Below, piece by piece: positions 23,001 to 33,700 of a stretch of DNA of 51,292 bases. The notes beneath the pieces were generated by a model that made no database searches, was not told the origin of the DNA, and saw nothing but the letters and a program-made list of their open reading frames with translations. Within the stretch, counting starts at the first letter, position 1. Each line of letters begins with the position of its first letter. Source of the stretch: Fonticula alba (taxonomy: Eukaryota; Opisthokonta; Rotosphaerida; Fonticulaceae); contig NW_009242975.1 of assembly GCF_000388065.1 (NCBI RefSeq), forward strand, positions 947,904-999,195, written 5' to 3'. The translations under genes and the position numbers were made by a program.

Positions 23001-26000
23001 TGGCGCGCGCGAGGACGGTCTTGGCCAGGTTCGGGCAGACGGCCACCTCGGAGGCGGGGGCTGCCGGGGCGACGGCCACCGGCGAGGAGGCCCCCGGCCC
23101 CCGGCGGTCGGTGCTGACACCGGCCCCGGAGACAAAGCGCGGCGCCGGGGAGGGCGAGCGCCCACGACGGGCCGGAGGCCCGCCGGAACGCTGGACACGC
23201 AGCGGCGAGCAGCCGGTGGCATCGTCCCTGTCCTGCGAGTGCCCATGAGGGGGAAGGTCATCATCATCGTCATCCCCCGCGCTGTACCCTTCATCATCGG
23301 AGGCGCCCGAGTCGCTGGCCGGCAGGCCGTCGGGCCGCTTGCGCGGCTCCCCCGGAGGGGAAGCCCCCCGCTGGCGGAAGGTCTTGGCCGGGCGAATGGA
23401 GGACGTCTTGCGGGGGCCCAGGCGCTCGCCGGCCCGAGTGGGCCGTGCCTCGAGGTCACTGCCGCCGGAATCGCTGCCCTCATCCTCCGAATCATCCAGA
23501 TCATCGTCATCGGCATCGTCATCGGACGCGCCGCCGGCATGGTCGTACTCCGGCACCTCGTCGGTGCCAGAGGCATTGCAGGGGGTCAGCTCGGCTGGCT
23601 TCGGCCCGGAGGAGCCGCCGGGGTGGCCACCGGCCAGGGAGGTCCCCCCCCCCCCGCCGACCGGCGGCATGGTGGCCGACGAAATGAGGGCGGGCGAGGA
23701 GGCAGCCGAGCTGTCTGGCGTGGCGGTGGCGAACTGGTGCCCGGCCGACAGGATCCGGCCATCCGCACGGACGGCCCGGACCGCCGGGCGTTGATGGAAG
23801 GGCGCCGACGTCAGCAGGGGAGTGGCCCCGGCCGGAGGCGTAACCAGGCCGGCCAGGGCGGCTGGCACGCCGGGAAGCTCGGTCACCAGGGGATACGGCA
23901 CAGCCGGCGCCACCAGCAAGCCGCCAGTGCTGCTGAAGGTGGCCCCGGTGGCGCGATCACGACCGGTGGCCATTTCGCCCGGCGCACTGGACCCGGAAAG
24001 GGTCCCGGCATTGCCGGGCCCGGGGGCCCCGGGCCCCGAGGCACCCGAGCCAGAGGCACCGACTGTGGGGCTGGCATCGCCGGCAGCATCGGCGGCCTGG
24101 TCGTCGCCGCTCTGCTGCAGGAGATCATCCTCGGCCTCGGACTCGCCGGCGAAGCGACCAAAATCGAAGGCCGAAAGGGTTCCACCGCCGGAAGCGCGGA
24201 GCCCCGGCCCGGATTGGCGCCCGGGCACCGTGACCGGGGGCAGAACCGTGGAAATGGTGGCCGACTCGGCCAACATGCCCCCGGCCGAGTCGATGATGCC
24301 GAGCAGCGAAGAATGCGACGGGGCTCCGACCAGGTCCGATCCACAGGGCGCCAGCGACACATCCGAGCCGGAGGGGGAAATGTCGAGGACCGCCGGGCCG
24401 GCGGCCGTGGTGGCCACCATGACCACCGGGTCCAGGGCTGTGGCGGCCACGGCGGCCGCCGCCACCGCAGCCGCCGCCAAGGCCGGCACCGAGGTATCCG
24501 TCAGGCTGGAGCTCAGCCGGCTGGCAATGTCGATCGAAGCCAAGGGAGGCCCGGCCGGCGTGGGAACCGCCCCCGTGCCGGGGACCATGGGCGAGGCGGC
24601 AATCGCCGGAGGCACGACCACCGTCGGCAGGACGCCCGGGGTGTCGGGCTCATCGTCCATGAGCTCGCGCTGGGCGCGGTGCGCCCGGCGGGCCTGCTTG
24701 GCGCGGTCGCGCTCGGCGGCGGCACGCCGCTCGAACTCGGCCTCCTGCTCGGCCAGGCGGGCCTCCTTCTCGGCGGTGCGTGCGGCACGCTCGGCTTGGC
24801 GGCGCGCGGTGGCGGCCACAGCGCGCGCGTCCACCACACGCCGGCGCCTGACGCGTAGGATGCCCTTGACCTCGGGCGCGGCCGGGGCCGCGTCGTCGGG
24901 AGCCGTAGCAGTGGTGGCCGCCGCCGCCGCTGCCGCCGCCGCCGCCGAGGAGGACGACGACGACGAAAGCAGAGGAGACAGGAAGTTGTTGATGGTCCAG
25001 CCGGAGGAGGCGGCCGGGGCCGGCTTCTCCATGCGCAGGGGGGCCACCGATCCCGGGGGCGGGGTGTCGCGCACCGCCACCGGGGCATTGGCGTCGAAGT
25101 AGACAACCCGGGTCTCACTGTAGCCGAAGGGCTTGAATCGAACCCCACTCGAAGAGGAGGAAGAGGAGGAGGGGGCAGAGGCGGAGGCGGAGGCGGAGGA
25201 AGTGCGCGGTGTGGTGCCAGACTCCAGGGACCCAGCGGAGTTGGGCGCCGAGCCGGAGGAGCCGGCCTGGCTGCTGACGGCAGCCTGCAAGCCGGAGCTC
25301 GGGCCCGAGGTGGTGCCCGATGCCAGGAAGGCCCGGGACATCATCGGCGAGGAGGGAGGGGAGCCAACATGCCGAGAGGGGGTGTCGGAAATCTGCAATG
25401 GCCCGGGGGGGAGATGCCCGCCGCTGGGCCGAGCCAAGCGAGATGACGTCGGCGAGGGGGGCGGCTGTTGCTGGCGGTCATCCGCCACTTGGAAACCCCG
25501 CGTTTGGAGCTGCGACGGGATCTTGGTGCTGCCGCTGCCGTTGCCGCTAGCTGGAGGAGCCATCGAGCCGGCGGGGGAGGTGCCGGAAGAGGCGCCGCGC
25601 CCGGCCGAGCCTTCGGCATTACGCCGACGAAAGGCCTCCAGCCCGTCCTCATTGAAATCCACGACGCTCTTCCGATCTGTTTGGAGCTGCGACGGGATCT
25701 TGGTGCTGCCGCTGCCGTTGCCGCTAGCTGGAGGAGCCATCGAGCCGGCGGGGGAGGTGCCGGAAGAGGCGCCGCGCCCGGCCGAGCCTTCGGCATTACG
25801 CCGACGAAAGGCCTCCAGCCCGTCCTCATTGAAATCCGTGCGCAAAGACGAGGAGGGCGGCGACAAGGCGACACCGGCCTCGAATTCGGCGGTGGCATTC
25901 CGCGATCGGGTCACGCCGAAGGTCGAGGGCGACTGCGGCATGAGGACCGGGCTGGCTGGGGGCGGGTTGGTGGTGGAGCCGGGCGCTGAGGAGGATCGGA

Positions 26001-26772
26001 GAGGTCCAAGATCGGAAGAGCACACGTCCTCGAATTCGGCGGTGGCATTCCGCGATCGGGTCACGCCGAAGGTCGAGGGCGACTGCGGCATGAGGACCGG
26101 GCTGGCTGGGGGCGGGTTGGTGGTGGAGCCGGGCGCTGAGGAGGATCGGAGAGGTCCAAAAGGGGAGGATGGGCGTCAGCCGGCGAGACAGGGCAACCGC
26201 GCAGAAGGACAGGGAAGCGGGGAATATACATGTGTGTATGCATGCGTGGACGTACCGCCAGGAGTCGGGACGAAGGGTGGCTGGGAAAGTTGGCTCACGC
26301 GGGCCGGGGCTTCGGAGGCGGCGGCGGAGGAGGAGGAGGAGGAGGAGGAGGAGGAGGAGGAGGAGGCAGGACCCTGGGGGCCGGGGCCACGGGAGTCCGT
26401 CGGCATCGGCGAAGCGAGAGGGCTGGCAAAGGAGGCGCTTGATAAAAGGGCCGACAGGCTGGATGGGGCGGTGGCGATCTGCAGCGGGGTCGGGGTGGAC
26501 GCGCGGCTGGTGGCCGGCGATGTGGATGTACTGTGAAGAGGGGACAAAACAGCGACCGGGACACGGCCGCCGGCCGGGGGGGCGGCGGTGGCGGCGGCGG
26601 CGGCGGCAGCAGCAGCAATGGTGGTGGCAGCGGTGCTGCCACCCGGGGGCCGGTCACAGCTGGCGACCGACGACTGGGTGGGCGCGGGGCATATGTCCGG
26701 CTGCTCGGCGAGGGCCGCTCCGGGCGCCTCGTCCGGGGCCGAGGTCATAGCCACCGAGGCACCAAGGTGCAT
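17009..26772 (-). CDS. PPP1R37: PPP1R37-like leucine-rich-repeat protein phosphatase 1 regulator, 3 exons
   Basis: Minus-strand exons: 26772-26256 (start tentative; ATG 26748 is an alternative), 26135-20020, 19918-17009. As assembled it has about 3,180 codons, of which 109 come from an embedded sequencing-library insert at 25661-26028, so about 3,070 aa are real. PPP1R37 proteins bind and inhibit protein phosphatase 1 through an RVxF motif followed by leucine-rich repeats. Here RRVRFPASPPIV (codons near 22273-22287) matches the PPP1R37 RVxF context. The stretch FYVQLCARYAVEPSEPILQQIK ends exon 2 and leads into LRRs in the last exon (LRTLDLSLP, LRVLDLAGNRLGDLG, LDALDLSGNQLAGTIGWQ, LRHLDLSAN, then LMALRMAAKHGGGLRSICLD), which align well with human PPP1R37. 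The N-terminal two thirds are low complexity: Ser/Ala/Pro, poly-Asp, and a Gln-rich probable coiled coil. The assignment rests on the C-terminal half. Confidence 0.8.
25502..25660. repeat. 159-bp direct repeat, first copy (second at 25679-25837), assembly artefact
   Basis: Identical to 25679-25837. The two copies are separated only by 18 bases of Illumina adapter (25661-25678). It lies inside the PPP1R37-like coding sequence. Confidence 0.97.
25661..25678 (+). other. Illumina adapter remnant (3' end of universal adapter)
   Basis: Reads acgacgctcttccgatct, the 3' end of the TruSeq universal (read 1) adapter. It is not genomic. On the minus strand it contributes the spurious residues DRKSVV to the predicted protein. 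Confidence 0.98.
25879..26008. repeat. 130-bp direct repeat, first copy (second at 26029-26158), assembly artefact
   Basis: Identical to 26029-26158, with 20 bases of the other Illumina adapter between the copies. The second copy includes the true 3' splice site of intron 1 (AG read on the minus strand at 26137-26136). Confidence 0.97.
26009..26028 (+). other. Illumina adapter remnant (start of indexed adapter)
   Basis: Reads agatcggaagagcacacgtc, the first 20 bases of the TruSeq indexed (read 2) adapter. On the minus strand it gives the well-known contaminant peptide DVCSSDL. Confidence 0.98.
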
Positions 26773-28507
26773 GCTGTGCACAGCGGGGGGGGGGATGTCG
26801 GCGTGGCAAGAGGAGGGAAGGGCCCCGGCAACCGGGTCAGACGGGAGAGCAGAGGCGGGGCAAGGGGGAGTGGGTGGGAGTGCGGCTGGCGGGCACTCGA
26901 GCGAGGGGGGGGGGAGGCGGTGCACGCACATGGCGGAGAGCTGAACAGTGGGAGGGGCGGGAGGGGTGGAGAGGGCCGATGCAGTGGGTGATGCTTGCTG
27001 AGCAGATGGGGGGAAACCACAAGAGGCCGAGAAGTGAGGGCCTTCAGCGGTCGGCTACAGAACCATCGAGCACGGGCTTGTTGGGGGTAGCTCGGCTCGA
27101 GCTCGCTGACCAAGGGCTACGCCCGGGCGCGCACAGGCCCAGGGTGAGGCGCGAGGGTGAAAAGAGGGCGGACAAGAAGGGGGCCGTGGGTGAACACGGT
27201 GTCAGGCGAGTGCGGTGGCGAGAGGCAGCAAAGGGCAGAAGGCGAGAGCGTGGATACCGGATGGCGGGCGAAGCGCGCACGCGTCTGGGTGTCCTTCTCT
27301 CGGGCGCGCGATCGCGAGGGGAAGAGGCAGGGGGGGGGGAGGGGGCGAGGGGCGGGGGTGTGAAGGGGGGGGGGAGGGCTGCAGGCTACGAGCCGGGGAT
27401 GCGGCCGGGGCGAGGGCGGGGGAGGGTGACACAGGAGGGGGGAAAGGCATGGTGCCCAAGATGGCGAGCGGAGGTGTGTTACATCAGGGGGCGCCGCCAA
27501 CATGGGCCAATGGGGGGCTCTTTTCAAGGGCCCCAGGCGTGATGGGCAGGGGCCATCTTGCCGGCCCACGCCAGGACCCATGCAACACGTTCGGCCGCGA
27601 GCGCAAATGCGCTCTCTGCCCCCGGGAGCGGGTCCGGGACAGAGGGGAGATTTCTGGCGGGACTGGGGGGCGGGGGCAGTCTCCGGGAAACAGTCGTACT
27701 GGCGATGGGGGGGCGGAGGCACAGGCACATGTGGCGCGCGCAGGGGCGTCCGTCCGCTGGGGGGGGGGGGCGAGGGGCGAGCCGGCCGAGGTGGCGACTA
27801 GGCCGTCCCCCCCCCCCTCTGGCCGGGCAGGCCTGCCGGCCACTGGCAGGGACAGGACACCCCTGCACGGGAACGGCAGACTCCGCACCAATGGCGGTGG
27901 ACCAGGTCGAGCACCCGAGGGGGGGGGAAGTTGTCAAGTAGCCGTGCTCCCCCGGCCACAATTCGGCTCTGCGGGGGCGGGCTCTGGGACGGGGGGGGGG
28001 GCGGGGCCTGCCTCTCGTCAAGGCGGCCCCTTGCCCTGGCGGGGGGCAGTCGGGGGAAATGACCGCGCACGTACTGCGCAGACAGGGGCGCGCCGGTGAG
28101 TTACACGGCTGGGCGGCGCAGCGAAAAGACACAAGCCCCCCCAGAGATGCACATTCTCCCCCCTCTCCCGAGGGAGCGGCCGAGCCGGGCCCGCACTGGG
28201 GGCTAGTTCACGGGGCCGGGACGCGCGCGCGCGCGCGCGCGTATCTCCCCTGCAGCGCAAAGGGGCGTTGGGCATGCAGGCGGGTCGACCGAAACACCCC
28301 CCTTAACCCATCGCCCTTCAGGGGGATGTGGCGGGCGTAAGGCGCGCTTGGAGCGGAAAAAAAAAGGCGCAGTTATATATTCCTCCCCGCCCGCCGTCCC
28401 GCCCCCTCCAGTCGGCCGTCCGGAAGTTACCCCTGCTTGACACTGTTTCTTTTCCCCCCCCCCCTCCTTGTCGCTAAGTTTTCGGCATGCGCGTGCCTGT
28501 CTGTATA

Positions 28508-28564
28508 TGTGTGTGTGTGTCTATGCGTGCGTGTGCGTGCGCGTGTGTGTGTGTGTGTGTGTGT
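28508..28564. repeat. GT / GCGT microsatellite
   Basis: Alternating GT with GC interruptions over 57 bases in the PPP1R37-spatacsin spacer. Confidence 0.9.
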
Positions 28565-28783
28565 AACGGAACGGGGGGGGGACAGTAGCGGGACTGAGGG
28601 GGTCTGCTTGCGCGCGCGAATGCGACACACACCTGCCAGGAAGGGGACGATGGGGGCGCTGTTGGGGGCGCAGGAGAGCGCGGCCCGAGATGCATGGCGG
28701 CCCGCCCCACAAACGGCTGCACCCTCAAATGCAGCCGGCACATGTGCACTTGTGGCGACGGGGGGTGGGGGCGGGGAGGGGCC

Positions 28784-29522
28784 NNNNNNNNNNNNNNNNN
28801 NNNNNNNNNNNNNNNNNNNNNNNNNNNNNNNNNNNNNNNNNNNNNNNNNNNNNNNNNNNNNNNNNNNNNNNNNNNNNNNNNNNNNNNNNNNNNNNNNNNN
28901 NNNNNNNNNNNNNNNNNNNNNNNNNNNNNNNNNNNNNNNNNNNNNNNNNNNNNNNNNNNNNNNNNNNNNNNNNNNNNNNNNNNNNNNNNNNNNNNNNNNN
29001 NNNNNNNNNNNNNNNNNNNNNNNNNNNNNNNNNNNNNNNNNNNNNNNNNNNNNNNNNNNNNNNNNNNNNNNNNNNNNNNNNNNNNNNNNNNNNNNNNNNN
29101 NNNNNNNNNNNNNNNNNNNNNNNNNNNNNNNNNNNNNNNNNNNNNNNNNNNNNNNNNNNNNNNNNNNNNNNNNNNNNNNNNNNNNNNNNNNNNNNNNNNN
29201 NNNNNNNNNNNNNNNNNNNNNNNNNNNNNNNNNNNNNNNNNNNNNNNNNNNNNNNNNNNNNNNNNNNNNNNNNNNNNNNNNNNNNNNNNNNNNNNNNNNN
29301 NNNNNNNNNNNNNNNNNNNNNNNNNNNNNNNNNNNNNNNNNNNNNNNNNNNNNNNNNNNNNNNNNNNNNNNNNNNNNNNNNNNNNNNNNNNNNNNNNNNN
29401 NNNNNNNNNNNNNNNNNNNNNNNNNNNNNNNNNNNNNNNNNNNNNNNNNNNNNNNNNNNNNNNNNNNNNNNNNNNNNNNNNNNNNNNNNNNNNNNNNNNN
29501 NNNNNNNNNNNNNNNNNNNNNN
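28784..29522. other. Assembly gap (739 N)
   Basis: Unknown bases only. The left flank is G-rich and the right flank soon runs into a C run, so the scaffold probably broke in homopolymer-rich DNA. Confidence 1.
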
Positions 29523-30292
29523 CCGACAGGCCGACCACGGCCGCGAGCCCTGCACACCCCCCCCCCCGGCGCCGGGGTGTCGGAAATATGTTCCCTCCCC
29601 CGCCGGCCCGGCTCGCTCTGTCCCGCGAGGCCGTCCATGTGCAAGGGCCGCCCGGCGGTGTTCGCAGCACCCATTTCCCGGCCTCCGGCAAAGAGTACCA
29701 GCGCCCCCCTCCCGGCCCGGCCCGCGCGCCCGGCCTGCCCGCCCCGGTGCAGGGCCCATCACTCATCGGCATTCGCCAATACCTGCCCCCAGGTGGGGGC
29801 CCCTCCGCGGCTCTCTGCCCGGGGGGGGGGGACCGGGGGAGCAGGCGCAGCCCGTTGGGGCGCACTATCCCCGGCATTGCCCCCTGTTTCCCCCCTCCCC
29901 CTGTCGCAGCACGTTTTCTCGGCCTTCTTCGCGGCACGCATGGGGACATGCGTGTATCCCTCTCCGAACGGGGGTGTCTGTTTTATTTTCCTCTTTTCGT
30001 GCGTCCCAGTGCGGGTTGGTTTACGCTCACCCGAATGCCCGCAGGTGTGTGTCTATTGTCAGTTGTGTGCGCGTGTGCAGCTGCTTGTCCACCTTGCCCG
30101 CCCTGGCTCTCGCTCTCTCCCGCGCGGACACAGCCGTCTCTCTGGGCAGGTCCCCCCCCCCCCCCTCCCAGCCAGGCGCTCGGACGCCAGCCGGCACATG
30201 TCCACCTGCAGCAGCCACCGGTCAGGGCAATTCCAACTGCCGACCGACGATGGCGGGCGGTGCCCACCCTCGAGGATAATGCCATTCGAGGT

Positions 30293-30310
30293 GTCACGCC
30301 CGGGCGTGAC
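30293..30310. other. Perfect 18-bp palindrome
   Basis: The sequence gtcacgcccgggcgtgac equals its own reverse complement. It lies 482 bases upstream of the spatacsin start codon. It could be a binding site for a dimeric factor, but no known motif is claimed. Confidence 0.6.
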
Positions 30311-30791
30311 CCCGGCACCCGATCGCCTGATCGGCAGATCCAAAACAACCACCCCCACTTCGTTGGAGGCCGGCCACCGCCCGGGAAACGCGCCGGGGCG
30401 GGCGGGCGGGGGGGGCGGCGCGCCCGCCGTATTGGCTTGTGTCCCCCGTCCCCCCCCCCCCCCCTCGGGTGGGCCTGGCACACACCACCCCCCGCCGATC
30501 CAGCGGCCAGTAAACCACCCCGGCCGCCAGGAAAGCATGCCCGGAGGAGCTGCCGGCCTGGAAGAAGAGCCACCGGCCCGCCTGGCGCCTAGATGAGGGC
30601 TACGCGACCGGCAGATTTCTGCTTGCCTCCCCCTCGCCGTTGCCCTTTTTTCTGTTGCCTCCGCCGGCAGTCCCCTTTTCTTCTGTCACTTTCCGCCCCC
30701 CCCCCCCTCCCGCCCCCTCCTTTCTTCTTTCCTTCCTCCCCCCTCCCCCCTGCTCTCTTTCCGTCTCCTCCCCTCCACATCTCAGATCGCC

Positions 30792-33700
30792 ATGCCGGCC
30801 ATCGCCGGGAGCGGCACCCTGGCCGCCCCGCCCCTGGCCGATGGCGAGTGCGTTGCTTCCACGCCGCTGGTCATCCGCCGGTGGCTGCCGGACAGCGGTG
30901 TCGACGCCGGGCTCGACGCCACCGCCGATGCTCCTGCCGCCATGACGGCCACCAGCGGGGCCGATGCCCCGCACGAGGGGGCCCCCGTTTCGGCGGATGA
31001 CATGGCCGGTCAGTCGGCTGTCCCGGCCGCCGACCTGCCCCTTCCCTGGGCGGTCAGCGCGACGGCCACCTCCGGCCCGACCCCGCAGCCGGCCCGACGC
31101 GATGCCATCCCCACCGACGGGGCCATCACCACCCTGCTGGGGACCCAGCCCGAGCAGACGCCCCGGCTGGCGGTCCTGTCGCCTGACGAGCGGTTTTTGG
31201 CATCCGTCCGCCGGGACACCCCGGCCCCCGGCGGGTCGACCGCCGACCAGGCGACCGTGGCCTTCTTCCGTACGGCCACCGAGGAGGCCTTCTCCTTCCG
31301 GGTGGCCCACCCGGCCGGGCTGCCGCTGCCGACGGCCCACTGGCTGTCCTTCGGGCCGCGCGATGCACGCGGTCTGGTGGCCCACAGCCCGGCCCTGGAC
31401 AGCCTTAGCCCGCGGCATGCGCTGGCCACCCTGGTCGGGGCCCGGCGCCTGCTGCTCTTCTTCCCGCGATCTGGCGCGCCGGGCGAGCGCCTGCCGGCCA
31501 CCGGGGCCCGGCGCTTTCGCCCGGTCCCCTGGGCGGCTTTCGGCTCGGTTGACGAGGAGGCCGCCCGGGCTGCCGGTCTCGGGTTTCTGCCCGGAGCCAC
31601 CGAGCCCGGCTCTGCCAGCCCCCTGCCCGCTGGCCAGCTAAGTGACCTGGACTCCTCGGATGACGAGGCCCCCGTCAGCTACGAGGAGCGCAGCGCCCTG
31701 CTCAAGTCGCTGCCCTCCTTCGGGGTGTACACCGACACCCAGCGCCGGCGCCGGCCTCAGCCCTTCCTGCTGGCGCACCGGCCACGCGGGGGCCTCTGTG
31801 GCCCGGTTGCCGCCGCCCCCGCTGGCCTTTTTGCCGATGTGCTTGACATCGACCTGCATGCCATCCTGGCCTCCCGGTCGCCCTTCAGTGCGTCTTGTCT
31901 CCCTCCCTCCTTCTGCCGGCCGCCCCCATGTTTCGGGCCCCCTCCTGGCCGGCGAAGTGCCACTGCCCTTCATCCAGCCCTCCTGACCTTCGGCTTTCTC
32001 GTCCATGCGCCCCCCCCCCCCCGTTCCATGTGCGCGTGTGTGCGCATGGCCATCAGCCCCTCCCGGCGGCACGGCGCACTTCCGGCTGATCGGTGCTGGC
32101 GGAAGCACCATCGTGCTCCTGGTCAATGCTTGCCACATCCTGTGTCTGTCGCTCGTCGAGGAGCCTTCCAGTGCGCTGGCCGCCGAGATCCGGGCTTCGT
32201 CGCTGCTGCGAAATGGCCGACCCGGCCGCGCGCCGCGCGCTTTCCCCGGGTTTGCCCTTGCCCCTGCCGGCAACCTGCGCATTCAGCCCACCTGGGTGGA
32301 CGTCGGCCGGCGCCTCCGCCGTCGACTGCCCATGCTGCTGTCCCTGTCGGCCCTGGTGGCCGGGGATGCCTTCCACCCGGGCGATGCGCTTCCCCTGCTG
32401 ACCGGTGGACCGGCCCTTGTGGTGTCGGCCGTCGTTGTCGGGGACTTCCTCTACCTGCTGACCGATGGCGGTGTTCTGGCGGTGCTGTCCCTCTCCGGCG
32501 ATGTCATCATGGCGGTTCCGCTGGCGGCCCTGTCCTCGAGCCTACTCCGAGTGGTGGAGCCAATCTCGACCTCACCCGCCGGGCCACTGCCGGCCCCGCT
32601 GAGTGCGTCTTTCCATCCCTGCTACTTGGCCCTCCTCTCGCCCGGTCCCCCCCTCTCGCCCGGTCCCCTCCCCCCTCCCCCTCCCCCCTCCCTCCGCCCC
32701 CCCGCCCTCTGCTGACCATCCACCATGGTTCCTGTCCACGACATGTGCCTCTTGCTTGGGTCCCACTCCCCGGGCCTTCCTCCAGATCATGTGCCCCTTC
32801 TTGACCTGTCGGTGAGTGCCGACGGCTTGCGAGTGGTTTGCTGGCGTGTGGCCGACAGCGCCCTGGTCAGCCTCTGGGTGCCGGATCTGCTGCAGCATCA
32901 TCCTCTGACGGCGACCTTGTATATGCGCCTGCTTCGGCGTCGGATTCTCCCGCGCGAACTCCACCAGCGTCTTGCCCAGGCATATGTCCTACAGGGGGCG
33001 GCCCTGGCCCAGGCGGCCCGGATCGCGGCCCACACCGAGCACGGCTCCCCAACCAACAACCCCAGCCCGGGCGGTGCGCCGGTTTCCACCAAGACCCTGG
33101 CCATCCCGGGCGCCATGGCACACGGTGGCGACCGCACGGGCCCGGGCGGCTCGGCCCCCCATCTGCACCGAGCCCTGTCCTCCTCCATCACCGGGAGTGG
33201 CGGCAGCGCCGGCGGCGCATTCGGCCTGATGTCCTCCAGCCCGGGCATGTTGTCCGTGTCGGTGGCCAGTGTGGAACTTGGCCGGACGGCCGGCTCCGGC
33301 TTCAGCTCCGGCTCCGACGACGAGGACATCCACGGGGCCGATGCCGCCTCCATCGGCAGCCCCCACTCGCAGCGTTCGCACGGCGCCGACCCCGGCGATG
33401 GTCCGGCTGTTGCCGCCTCGCGTTCCGAGCAGGGCCACCTGGCCAAGAGTCTCTTTAGTCTGGCCGGCCAACTGGCGGCCGACGACTTTGGCGGCCTCTC
33501 CTCCGATGATGAGGATGACTTTTCCATCGCGGGCGACGCCTTCTCGGCTGCCACCGGCCCGGGCGGTCATGCTGGGGGTCCGGGCGGCCCGAGTGCGGCC
33601 GCCGCGGCGGCCGCCACCTCCGGCCGGACCATGACCCGCTGGGAATTCGGCGCGCTAGTACACGGGCCTGCTGCTGGTGCTGGTGAGGGCGACCTCGCCG

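Larger units (their letters stand above)
26773..30791. other. Divergent spacer between the PPP1R37-like and spatacsin genes, with an N gap
   Basis: A 4.0-kb spacer with no recognisable gene. It is broken by 739 unknown bases at 28784-29522, so a small gene could be missing. The left part (to about 28000) is G-rich on the plus strand, i.e. C-rich in the sense direction of the PPP1R37-like gene. The last 200 bases before the spatacsin start are C/T-rich on the plus strand. It also holds CG-alternating DNA at 28222-28241, a GT microsatellite at 28508-28564 and a perfect 18-bp palindrome at 30293-30310. Open frames here are low-complexity and unsupported. Confidence 0.55.

Noticed and set aside
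20641-24858. 1,405-codon open frame on the plus strand opposite the PPP1R37-like gene
   Set aside because: It is antisense to a frame with clear LRR/RVxF content. Its Arg/Gly/His-rich translation matches nothing and results from the high third-position GC of the real gene. It also runs through an intact coding exon.
25661-26028. The DVCSSDL and DRKSV segments as a new protein repeat motif
   Set aside because: They are translations of Illumina adapter sequence and the surrounding repeats are assembly duplicates.
26029-26158. Real tandem exon duplication in the PPP1R37-like gene
   Set aside because: Adapter bases sit exactly at each junction, which a biological duplication would not produce.
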